Shown here: in pieces, positions 7,051-12,891 of the stretch
How positions within the stretch are numbered: the first letter of the stretch is position 1
Layout: each line of letters opens with the position of its first letter
Assembly (NCBI GenBank): GCA_038217425.1
Contig: JBBQPM010000199.1
Coordinates: 1-12,891, forward strand
DNA: 12,891 nt
Reading direction: 5' to 3'
Source: JAIEPT01 sp038217425
GTDB lineage: Bacteria; Planctomycetota; Planctomycetia; Gemmatales; Gemmataceae
Made by a program: the position numbers and the translations under genes
Notes under the pieces: model-generated
The model's input: the letters and a program-made list of their open reading frames with translations, nothing else
What the model was told of the DNA's origin: nothing
Databases searched by the model: none

Positions 7051-7109
7051 GGCGTGAGCCCTACGGTGTGTAGGCACTGCTCAGTGCGCGATACTGTAGG
7101 GCTCGCGCC
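7051..7109. repeat. Hairpin between the EF-hand gene and cysK
   Basis: The perfect core GAGCCCTAC (7056-7064) pairs with GTAGGGCTC (7096-7104); the stem extends outward to about 14 bp with one T.G wobble. Inside the loop is a second hairpin, GCACTG-CT-CAGTGC (7074-7087). It starts 20 bases after the EF-hand stop and may end that transcript, though no T-run follows directly. CCCTACGGTG in its left arm also occurs at 3037-3046. The remainder of the gap (7110-7215) shows nothing I can name. Confidence 0.6.
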
Positions 7110-7215
7110 GCGCCCCTCGCCTCTCGTTTTCCCCGGCGAATTTAACACTTTCGGCCCTCGCCAATCGCGCCTCCGCCGGGTAAAACGCCTCCAGACTAAC
7201 CCTGGTTCCGTCCAT

Positions 7216-7220
7216 GGAGG
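7216..7220 (+). promoter_or_regulatory. Ribosome binding site deciding the cysK start
   Basis: GGAGG lies 5 bases before the ATG at 7226. The in-frame ATG at 7214 overlaps this site and has no site of its own, so translation most likely starts at 7226. Confidence 0.75.
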
Positions 7221-7225
7221 ATCCC

Positions 7226-8188
7226 ATGCCTGAAGGCTTTCGCGGCAAGATTTACGACGACATCACCCAGTGCGTCGGCAATACGCCCCTCATCCGACTG
7301 CGCCGCGTCGTTGACGGCGCCAAGGCCACCGTTGTCGGCAAACTCGAAAACTTCAACCCCCTCTGGTCCGTCAAGGACCGCATCGGCGTCGCCATGATCG
7401 ACGCCGCCGAGAAGGACGGCAAGATCCAGAAGGACACCATCATCATCGAACCGACCTCCGGCAACACCGGCATCGGGCTCGCCTTCACTTGTGCCGCGCG
7501 CGGCTACAAGCTCATGGTCACCATGCCCGAGTCGATGTCGCTGGAACGCCGGCGGCTTCTCAAAGCCTTCGGCGCCGAAATCGTCCTTACCCCCGCCGAC
7601 AAAGGCATGAACGGCGCCATCGCCAAGGCCAAGGAACTCGTCGAGGAACTCAAGCCCCGCTCCTTTATGCCGCAGCAGTTCGACAACCCCGCCAATCCTG
7701 AAATCCACCGCAAGACGACCGCCGAGGAAATCTGGCGCGATACCGACGGCAAGGTCGATATCCTCGTGTCCGGCGTCGGCACCGGCGGCACCATCACGGG
7801 CGTCGCCGAGGTCATCAAGAGCCGAAAGCCGGAATTCAAGGCCATCGCGGTCGAGCCGGCGCTGAGTCCGGTGATCACGCAGAAGCGGAACAATCAGCCG
7901 CTGGTTCCGGGCCGACATCGCATTCAGGGGATCGGCGCCGGATTCGTGCCGGCGAACCTGAATTTGGCGATCGTCGATGAGGTGATCCAGGTGCAGGACG
8001 AGGATTCGTTCACGATGGCACGGCGCCTGGCGCGCGAAGAAGGGATGCTGTGCGGCATCAGTTGCGGCGCCGCGGCGCACGCGGCGGTGCAAGTTGCGAA
8101 TCGCCCGGAGAACGCGGGCAAGCTGATCGTCGTGATTTTGCCCGACCTGGGCGAACGTTACTTGAGCACGCCGCTCTATCCGGAGTAA
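7226..8188 (+). CDS. cysK: Cysteine synthase A (O-acetylserine sulfhydrylase)
   Basis: CysK is a cytoplasmic PLP enzyme that makes cysteine from O-acetylserine and sulfide, the last step of the pathway that CysD and CysNC begin. With the start at 7226 the protein has 320 residues, the normal size. Visible motifs are VGNTPLIRL (17-25), the PLP lysine Lys50 in NPLWSVKDR (44-52), the substrate loop PTSGNTG (76-82), the phosphate-binding GVGTGGTITG (183-192) and GISCGAA (277-283), where most family members have GISSGAA. The C-terminus DLGERYLSTPLY is also typical. Cystathionine beta-synthase is less likely because there is no heme or CBS-domain extension. It is a single gene, convergent with the TPR/DUF3299-like gene, and on the opposite strand from cysD-cysNC. 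Confidence 0.94.
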   Translation: MPEGFRGKIYDDITQCVGNTPLIRLRRVVDGAKATVVGKLENFNPLWSVKDRIGVAMIDAAEKDGKIQKDTIIIEPTSGNTGIGLAFTCAARGYKLMVTMPESMSLERRRLLKAFGAEIVLTPADKGMNGAIAKAKELVEELKPRSFMPQQFDNPANPEIHRKTTAEEIWRDTDGKVDILVSGVGTGGTITGVAEVIKSRKPEFKAIAVEPALSPVITQKRNNQPLVPGRHRIQGIGAGFVPANLNLAIVDEVIQVQDEDSFTMARRLAREEGMLCGISCGAAAHAAVQVANRPENAGKLIVVILPDLGERYLSTPLYPE

Positions 8189-8228
8189 AAAGTGCGAGCG
8201 CAAAGTCTTCAAAATTAGCCGCAGAGGC

Positions 8229-8267
8229 GGGGGAAGTATCGGTTTTTTGCAGAACCGCTTTTCCCCC
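8229..8267. terminator. Possible terminator between convergent cysK and the TPR/DUF3299-like gene
   Basis: A two-part hairpin lies 41 bases after the cysK stop: outer stem GGGGGAA/TTCCCCC (8229-8235 with 8261-8267) and inner stem CGGTT/AACCG (8240-8244 with 8253-8257), with a small internal loop between them. A pyrimidine-rich, T-containing tract follows on the plus strand. The position between convergent genes fits a terminator, but there is no classical T-run. Confidence 0.45.
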
Positions 8268-8322
8268 TTTCCTTCTCATCTTTATCTCTGTGCTCTCTGA
8301 CTCTTTGGGTAGGCATTTTCTT

Positions 8323-9588
8323 TCAATCCAGCCCGACGATCCGGGCGTTTTGCAAGGAGTAGAGGAAATCCTCGGAATCGGTCCGGTTCAGCGTCAACGT
8401 CCCCGCCACCTTTAGGTAACCGCGCTGGTACGTCGTGGTCGAACCCTTGGCCAGACGCACGTGCAGGATGCTCGTCGTTTCCGGCATCTCGCAGTACCAA
8501 CAGCCGACAGGCGATTCCAGGAACAGGAACGTCTCCAGTTCGAGGTTTTCGCCGAGCGGAAACATGAAGCCCGCCAGCGAGACCTGTTTCTTTTCGAGTT
8601 CCAGGACGTAGCTGGAGAATTTCGGCTTGAAGCCGGCCTCGACGGTCGTTTCGTTGAACGCTTCCCAGGGCACGTGGTTGACGCCGGCGGCGCTGATGGG
8701 GGGGAGCGGCAGGGCGATGAAGCGCGAGAGCAACGGCCGGCGCGAGCGAAACGCCAGCGTCCCTTGATGTTCCTTGTCGTGGGCGGCGTCCCCTTGCCTG
8801 GCAAGCGCCTCCTTGATGATCTGACGATGCTGCCTGAGGAGCGGATCGAGCATCGCGAATTGCGTGACGCAACCGTCCATCATGCTCGCCGCGTTACGCA
8901 GGTCGCCGTGTGCGTTGGCAAGTTCGGCGAGTTGCCACAGGAGTTGGCCGTCGTTGGGGAACCAGAGCGCGAGCTGTTGCGTGAGCGCAACGGCCCGCGC
9001 GGGGAGCTTCTTGCGCTCGGCGTCCGCGAGCTTGCCGGCTTCGCCCAGCGCGTACTGGACTGCGAAGAGATCGTCGAGGGGCCGAGTCAACTTTGACTGC
9101 TTCATGCGTAGACGCACGAGTTTGAGGTGGAGTTCCTCGACATGCTGCCATTTGCCGGGGGCGAGCTCGACGGCGCGCTGCAACGAATCGAACGCCTGAG
9201 GCCAATCGCCCGAGAGATGCCAGGCGGCGCCCATGTTGGCGTTGATCGCGAAGTGATTGGGATGCGCACGCTGCGCGGGCCGTAAGACTTCGATCGCCTT
9301 GCCGACTTCGCCCAGCCGAAGGTAGAGGGCGCCCAGGTCGGCCTGTTCGTCGGCGCTCGGCTTGCCCTTGTCGGCGAGTCTCTTGGCTTCGTCGAGATAC
9401 TTGAGCCGGAGCGGACTGGCATCGACATTGGCGCCCGCGGGGACGGCGACGAGCCGCAACGCACGCTGATCCAGCAAGAAGCCGCGCCAGTGCGAGGGCA
9501 GGTCGGCGTAGGTCTCTTCGCTGTAGTAGATCCCGGCGGCGAGCGGTCGCACGAGCAGCAACAGGGCGACAAAAAGCAGGCGTTTCAT
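8323..9588 (-). CDS. Exported TPR protein with DUF3299-like C-terminal domain
   Basis: The 421-residue protein opens with a signal peptide (MKRLLFVALLLLVRPLAAG, cut near residue 18). About residues 84-146 hold two TPR-like helix pairs (DLGALYLRLGEVGKAIEVLR and ANMGAAWHLSGDWPQAFDSL), followed by further helical repeats to about 265. The last part (about 305-421) resembles DUF3299: VPWEAF, VSLAGFMFPLGENLELETFLFLE (336-358), then a CWYC pair (363-366) and a final YLKVAGTLTLN...LYSLQNARIV strand set. DUF3299-type domains look like small OB-fold beta barrels; no reaction is known. The CxxC could bind a metal or be redox-active, but a single pair does not prove it. No clear ribosome binding site precedes the ATG. 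It follows the membrane protein gene after 70 bases that hold a strong hairpin. The domain call is moderately sure; the function is unknown. Confidence 0.83.
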   Translation of the reverse strand: MKRLLFVALLLLVRPLAAGIYYSEETYADLPSHWRGFLLDQRALRLVAVPAGANVDASPLRLKYLDEAKRLADKGKPSADEQADLGALYLRLGEVGKAIEVLRPAQRAHPNHFAINANMGAAWHLSGDWPQAFDSLQRAVELAPGKWQHVEELHLKLVRLRMKQSKLTRPLDDLFAVQYALGEAGKLADAERKKLPARAVALTQQLALWFPNDGQLLWQLAELANAHGDLRNAASMMDGCVTQFAMLDPLLRQHRQIIKEALARQGDAAHDKEHQGTLAFRSRRPLLSRFIALPLPPISAAGVNHVPWEAFNETTVEAGFKPKFSSYVLELEKKQVSLAGFMFPLGENLELETFLFLESPVGCWYCEMPETTSILHVRLAKGSTTTYQRGYLKVAGTLTLNRTDSEDFLYSLQNARIVGLD

Positions 9589-9602
9589 GTTAACATTCTA
9601 CG

Positions 9603-9650
9603 GAGCCCGCAACGCGAACAAGGGACAATCCTTGCTCGCGCTGCGGGCTC
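9603..9650 (-). terminator. Strong hairpin between the membrane-protein gene and the TPR/DUF3299-like gene
   Basis: Two 21-base arms (9603-9623 and 9630-9650) flank a 6-base loop. In the minus-strand transcript all 21 positions can pair, 19 as Watson-Crick pairs and two as G-U wobbles; on the plus strand those two become A-C mismatches. This asymmetry suggests the minus-strand RNA is the structure that matters. The hairpin begins 8 bases after the upstream stop codon. With no T-run after it, it may be an attenuator or an RNA-processing/stability element rather than a full terminator. Confidence 0.55.
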
Positions 9651-9658
9651 GATTCTGG

Positions 9659-10687
9659 CTACGTTCTCGGCGGACCGTCTCGCGGTTCGATGGCGTCGAT
9701 GGGAAGAGCCAACGGCACCTCCGGCTCCGGGTCGGGGGGAAACATCGGCATCTCGTCCTGGATCTGCCTTTGCCGAATCTTGCTGATCATCAGCTCGTGT
9801 TGAGCGTCGGCACGCTGGAACCACCAACGCAGTGCCAGGCCGATCAATCCCAATCCCAGAAACATGGTCAGCGCCACGCCCAACACCGTGAACGGAATTG
9901 AAACCTGCACCTCCTCGCGCGGCAACGCTCCCTTGAGCTGCAGCGTCGGGCCCACCAATAACGGCGTCTGGTAAAACTTCTTGTCGGCGGCCGTGTAGAG
10001 GTGGTTCTTCAGGAAATAGCCGTAAAACTCCACGTCGACCTCGAGTTTCTCCGCCGGCTTCAGTCCCTCGGGAAGGTGCGGAAAATAGACCACAAAGGGC
10101 GTCGCCCCCTTGCGAGGCCCCTTGATCCAGGCTTCGTACAGAAACGGGATCCCCATGTCTTTGTGCACTTTGGGAGCCGGATACTTGGTCACGCGCGACA
10201 GGATTCCCTTGATCGGCACCACATGGCCTCGCCAATCGCCCGGGTTGTTGAGCAAGTGACCGTAGGTGATCCAGTCGTTGTCGCGACCGCTCTCGACGAA
10301 ACGTTCCAGGGGAATGTCGTTGGCGTACTGCACGGCAAGGTCGAACGCCTTGATATAGGCCTTTTCGTGCTCGGGGATGTCGTTGGGATCCTTGTCGCTG
10401 ACGTCGGGGGCGCCGGTCTTGTCGCGGATGCGCAGCAGATACTTGGCCGGCAGATTGGGGACCGTCGTCGGCACGAACTCGCCTTCGCTGAAGATGCCGA
10501 ACTTCTTGCTCGCCTCGAGCCAAAGATGCTGTCCGCGCGGCGACGTCTCCAGCAACACCTGCGCGGCCACGGTCGCCTTTTGCCGGTGCAGGTTGTCCCA
10601 GTATTCGTTGGCATCGGGCTGGCCGAAAGCGGCGGAGATCGGCAGGACGCTCAGCACCAGCGCCCAGGCCATGCGCGCGAGATTCAT
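9659..10687 (-). CDS. Uncharacterised exported single-pass membrane protein
   Basis: I do not recognise a named family for this 342-residue protein. It has a signal peptide (MNLARMAWALVLSVLPISAAFG, cut near 22), a long extracytoplasmic part, one membrane segment (about 265-287, PFTVLGVALTMFLGLGLIGL) and a short cytoplasmic tail beginning with RWWFQR, rich in proline and acid at the end. The outside part contains WRGHVVPIKGILSRV (152-166) and later VDVEFYGYFLKNHLY...TPLLVGPTL (217-249), a beta-rich pattern reminiscent of an OB-fold; this is inference. Such proteins appear to be planctomycete-specific. AGGA 6 bases before the ATG supports the start. It is followed by the TPR/DUF3299-like gene on the same strand, which may also be OB-like, and is divergent from the M28 peptidase gene. 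Confidence 0.8.
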   Translation of the reverse strand: MNLARMAWALVLSVLPISAAFGQPDANEYWDNLHRQKATVAAQVLLETSPRGQHLWLEASKKFGIFSEGEFVPTTVPNLPAKYLLRIRDKTGAPDVSDKDPNDIPEHEKAYIKAFDLAVQYANDIPLERFVESGRDNDWITYGHLLNNPGDWRGHVVPIKGILSRVTKYPAPKVHKDMGIPFLYEAWIKGPRKGATPFVVYFPHLPEGLKPAEKLEVDVEFYGYFLKNHLYTAADKKFYQTPLLVGPTLQLKGALPREEVQVSIPFTVLGVALTMFLGLGLIGLALRWWFQRADAQHELMISKIRQRQIQDEMPMFPPDPEPEVPLALPIDAIEPRDGPPRT

Positions 10688-10740
10688 CGCGGTTCCTTTG
10701 CAATTTTCAGAATGTTCTTTCGCGGCGACGTTCGTCTACT

Positions 10741-10746
10741 TACAAT
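10741..10746 (+). promoter_or_regulatory. Possible -10 box of the M28 peptidase gene
   Basis: TACAAT matches the sigma-70 -10 consensus at five of six positions and lies 46 bases before the ATG in a 105-base divergent gap. The corresponding -35 (TTTCGC, 17 bases upstream) is poor. I see no clear promoter for the opposite gene in this gap. Confidence 0.25.
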
Positions 10747-10780
10747 GATGTCAAATTCCCACCCAAAAATCCACGCTTTT

Positions 10781-10786
10781 AAGGAG
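10781..10786 (+). promoter_or_regulatory. Ribosome binding site deciding the M28 peptidase start
   Basis: AAGGAG lies 6 bases before the ATG at 10793, just ahead of a signal peptide. The frame is open a further 264 codons upstream, but that part runs antisense to the membrane-protein gene. Confidence 0.8.
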
Positions 10787-10792
10787 TTTGAA

Positions 10793-12697
10793 ATGTCGGC
10801 CATCCGCTGGGGGCTCCGCCTCCTCGTTCTCCTCGCCTGTCCTACGCTGCTCCAGGCTCAGCAAACCGGCCCCGGTCTGGAGCAGATGAAGAAGGATCTC
10901 TACTTCCTCGCTTCCGAAGAATGCCAGGGGCGAGGTCCCGATACCAAGGGCATCAACCTCGCAGCCAACTACATCGCCGACTCCTTCAAGGCCTCGGGTC
11001 TCGCCCCCGCCGGCAAGGACGGCTCGTACTTCCAGCACTTCACCATCAAGGGCCCCAATACGCTCAGCGACGGCGACAAACTCGTCGTAAAACTCGTCGG
11101 CCCGCTGGGTCAAACCATCACGCTCGTCCCCGGCACGGACTTCAACGTCATGGGACTTTCCGGCTCCGGCTCGTTCACCAAGGAACTCGTCTTCGTCGGT
11201 TTCGGCATCAGCGACGCCAAGCTTAAATTCGACGAGTACAAGGACGCGGCGGTCAAGGACAAGATCGTCGTCGCCCTGCGCCGCACGCCTCGCTTCAGCA
11301 ACGAAAAGACCCCGTTCGGCGGCAGCGTGAACTCGCGCGATAGCTGGGCCGACCTGCGCAAGAAGGTCGCCACCGCCGTCGCCAACAAGGCGGCCGGGTT
11401 CGTGCTCGTCAACGATTCCACGGAACTCGACAGCAAGCTCGCTCTCGAAACCGAGATCCTGGAACGCTTCCGCAAGAAGCCCGAAGATTTCCCCACGCCG
11501 CCGCAGCCCTTCGCGACGTACGATCAGCTCGAAAAGTTCAGCTACCTGAGCAAGTCGGGCGCCTCGCCCATCCCGGCCCTGCATGTGCGCCGCAGCGTCA
11601 TCGACGCTGTCGTGCAGAACGTGCTGGCCCAGTCGCTTCGGGACATCGAACAGGACGTCAACCGCGACCTGACGCCGAAATCCGCGCCGCTCGTCGGGTG
11701 GAAGCTCATGGTGAAAGTCGCCACCAAGCCGACGACGATCGCCGTCAAGAACGTCATCGGCGTCCTCGAAGGGAATGGACCACTCGCCAAGGAAACGATC
11801 GTCGTCGGCGCCCATTACGATCATCTGGGCTTCGGCGTCATGGGGGGAAGCCTCGCCAAGGAAGTGAAAGGGACCGAGATCCACTACGGCGCCGACGACA
11901 ACGCTTCGGGCACGACCACGATCCTCGAAGTCGCCCGCAGGTTCGGCCAGACCAAAGCGCGTGCCGGCAGACGTCTCGTCTTCATCGCGTTCAGCGCCGA
12001 GGAGCTCGGGTTGCTCGGTTCCGCGCACTACGTCAAGGAGCCGATCTTCCCGCTCGAAGAAACCGCGGCCATGCTCAATCTCGACATGGTCGGCAGGCTT
12101 CGCGAGGGCAAGATCAACGTCGAAGGGACCGGCACCGGCACGGGTTTCGATCAGCTCGTCGATCGTCTGAACACCGACGGCCTGAAAATCACCAAGCGCC
12201 CCGGCGGCACCGGCCCCAGCGATCACGACACCTTTTTCCGTAAGAAGATCCCCGTCCTCTTCTTCTTCACCGGTTCGCACAGCGATTACCACCGTCCCAG
12301 CGACACCGCGGACAAGATCAACCTCGTCGGCATGAAGCAAGTTGCCGACCTGGCGCAGAAGATCGTCGTGGACTTAAGCGGCGCGGAGAAACGCCCCGAG
12401 TTCGTCGCCGTCGCCAGCCCCGCCGTCAAGGGGGGCCCGTCTGGCCCGAAGCTCGGTCTTCGGCTCGATTACAACTACGAGAAGGAAGGCGTCTACCTCG
12501 AAGGCGTCGTCCCCGGCGGCGCTGCCGAGAAGGGGGGCCTGAAGGATCACGACGTCATCCTCGAGATCGCCGGCAAGCAGGTAACGAACCTGCAAACGTA
12601 CATGACGGTGATGAGCCAACAGGTCGCCGGTAAGGAGATTGAAGTCGTGGTGCGTCGCAAGGATCAGAACGTGAAACTCAAGGTTGTACCGCAGTAA
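10793..12697 (+). CDS. Secreted M28-family zinc metallopeptidase with PDZ domain
   Basis: The 634-residue protein has a signal peptide (to about residue 22, QA-QQ), an N-terminal region of about 300 residues that probably includes a PA-like insert (about 125-270), an M28 catalytic domain (about 317-530) and a C-terminal PDZ domain (about 554-634). M28 enzymes are two-zinc aminopeptidases. All expected metal and catalytic residues are present: His341 (AHYDHLGFG), the Asp pair 368-369 in GADDNASG, Glu403 (general base) and Glu404 (ligand) in SAEELGLLGS, Asp431 (LDMVGRL) and His500 (SDYHRPSD). The PDZ part shows GVYLEGVVPGGAAEKGGLKD and DVILEIAGKQV. It should act outside the cytoplasmic membrane on peptides or proteins. 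It stands alone and is followed by a terminator. The family call is firm; the substrate is unknown. Confidence 0.93.
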   Translation: MSAIRWGLRLLVLLACPTLLQAQQTGPGLEQMKKDLYFLASEECQGRGPDTKGINLAANYIADSFKASGLAPAGKDGSYFQHFTIKGPNTLSDGDKLVVKLVGPLGQTITLVPGTDFNVMGLSGSGSFTKELVFVGFGISDAKLKFDEYKDAAVKDKIVVALRRTPRFSNEKTPFGGSVNSRDSWADLRKKVATAVANKAAGFVLVNDSTELDSKLALETEILERFRKKPEDFPTPPQPFATYDQLEKFSYLSKSGASPIPALHVRRSVIDAVVQNVLAQSLRDIEQDVNRDLTPKSAPLVGWKLMVKVATKPTTIAVKNVIGVLEGNGPLAKETIVVGAHYDHLGFGVMGGSLAKEVKGTEIHYGADDNASGTTTILEVARRFGQTKARAGRRLVFIAFSAEELGLLGSAHYVKEPIFPLEETAAMLNLDMVGRLREGKINVEGTGTGTGFDQLVDRLNTDGLKITKRPGGTGPSDHDTFFRKKIPVLFFFTGSHSDYHRPSDTADKINLVGMKQVADLAQKIVVDLSGAEKRPEFVAVASPAVKGGPSGPKLGLRLDYNYEKEGVYLEGVVPGGAAEKGGLKDHDVILEIAGKQVTNLQTYMTVMSQQVAGKEIEVVVRRKDQNVKLKVVPQ

Positions 12698-12754
12698 ACA
12701 AACGAAGTACCGGCGACGGAAGACACACGAAGAATAGGTGTGAGAAAAAAACAG

Positions 12755-12786
12755 CCTCGTTCCCGGGCTCTGCCCGGGAAACGAGG
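12755..12786. terminator. Strong bidirectional-looking terminator after the M28 peptidase gene
   Basis: A 14-base left arm (12755-12768) and a 15-base right arm (12772-12786) pair with one bulged A around a TCT loop, core CCCGGGC-TCT-GCCCGGG. Seven T residues (12791-12797) follow on the plus strand and a run of seven A (12745-12751) precedes it, so it can end transcripts from either side. The stem also has the form of a dispersed palindromic repeat that I recall from many bacterial genomes (CTCGTTCCC...GGGAACGAG), so it may be such a repeat used as a terminator. Confidence 0.75.
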
Positions 12787-12863
12787 TGCGTTTTTTTCCG
12801 GCAGTGCACTCTTCGTTTACATGTCGGCCCTGGCGAGCGCTTAACACTACAGCGCTATTCTCT

Positions 12864-12886
12864 CCCCTCTCCCACCGGGAGAGGGG
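12864..12886. repeat. Perfect 10-bp palindrome at the window end
   Basis: CCCCTCTCCC and GGGAGAGGGG pair around an ACC loop. G-rich sequence continues to the last base, so the element may extend beyond the window. Purine/pyrimidine palindromes of this form are common dispersed intergenic repeats in many bacteria. The stretch 12798-12863 between it and the terminator shows nothing I can name. Confidence 0.5.
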
Positions 12887-12891
12887 CGGGG

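Noticed and set aside
6568..7077. A 169-codon minus-strand frame opposite the EF-hand gene
   Set aside because: No ribosome binding site or family feature; the plus strand holds a signal peptide and a perfect EF-hand loop.
7196..8212. A 338-codon minus-strand frame opposite cysK
   Set aside because: It is antisense to an intact cysteine synthase and has the His/Asp/Arg-rich make-up of a shadow frame.
9585..10703. A 372-codon overlapping minus-strand frame across the membrane-protein gene
   Set aside because: It is very rich in arginine and lacks the signal peptide and membrane segment; the other frame (9659-10687) has both, plus a ribosome binding site.
10001..10792. A 264-codon in-frame upstream extension of the M28 peptidase reading frame
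   Set aside because: It runs antisense through the membrane-protein gene, has low-complexity arginine- and valine-rich content, and the signal peptide and AAGGAG site place the true start at 10793.
10751..12340. A 529-codon open frame on the minus strand opposite the M28 peptidase
   Set aside because: It mirrors the codon bias of the real gene (rich in Asp, Glu, Val, Gly), has no family motifs, and the plus-strand gene carries all M28 catalytic residues.
1..12891. Sulfate-assimilation gene cluster linking cysD-cysNC and cysK
   Set aside because: The genes are about 4.3 kb apart on opposite strands with unrelated genes between, so only a shared pathway, not a shared operon, is supported.
1..12891. 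CRISPR array, insertion sequence, prophage, tRNA or rRNA
   Set aside because: No evenly spaced direct repeats, transposase or integrase motifs, or structured RNA gene signatures were seen on reading both strands.

Overview
The window is a GC-rich piece of bacterial chromosome. It carries nine complete protein genes and no RNA gene, CRISPR array, transposase or phage gene that I can see. Several gene families point to a planctomycete, probably near Gemmata or Pirellula: a secreted DUF1080 (3-keto-disaccharide hydrolase-type) protein, a TPR protein with a DUF3299-like end, a small secreted EF-hand protein, an M28 peptidase with a C-terminal PDZ domain, and loosely spaced genes separated by short palindromic repeats. 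This placement is an inference from family content, not from a marker gene.

Layout. Bases 72-2908 (minus strand) hold cysD and a fused cysN-cysC gene, which overlap by one base; together they turn sulfate into APS and then PAPS. Bases 3114-5037 (minus) hold a uronate isomerase-family gene followed one base later by a secreted DUF1080 gene, a probable two-gene sugar-processing operon. Bases 5120-6550 (minus) hold dnaB, the replicative helicase. Divergent from it is a small secreted EF-hand protein (6662-7030, plus), followed by cysK (7226-8188, plus), the last step of cysteine synthesis. Convergent to cysK is a minus-strand pair of exported proteins: an uncharacterised single-pass membrane protein (9659-10687) and, downstream of it, a TPR/DUF3299-like protein (8323-9588). 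Divergent from that pair is a large secreted M28 metallopeptidase with a PDZ domain (10793-12697, plus). The window ends in a strong terminator hairpin and another palindromic repeat.

How the genes work together. CysD/CysNC and CysK belong to the same assimilatory sulfate pathway but are about 4.3 kb apart and on opposite strands, so they are not one operon; PAPS reductase and sulfite reductase are not in the window. The other genes look like an ordinary mix of housekeeping (dnaB) and planctomycete-specific exported proteins.

No stretch over 300 bases lacks a gene; the longest gaps are 2909-3113, 7031-7225 and 12698-12891, and all three carry inverted repeats. I found no convincing new defence, mobile or RNA-based system. 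The observations most worth checking are the uronate isomerase-like/DUF1080 pair, the uncharacterised exported pair at 8323-10687, and the recurring palindromes between genes.
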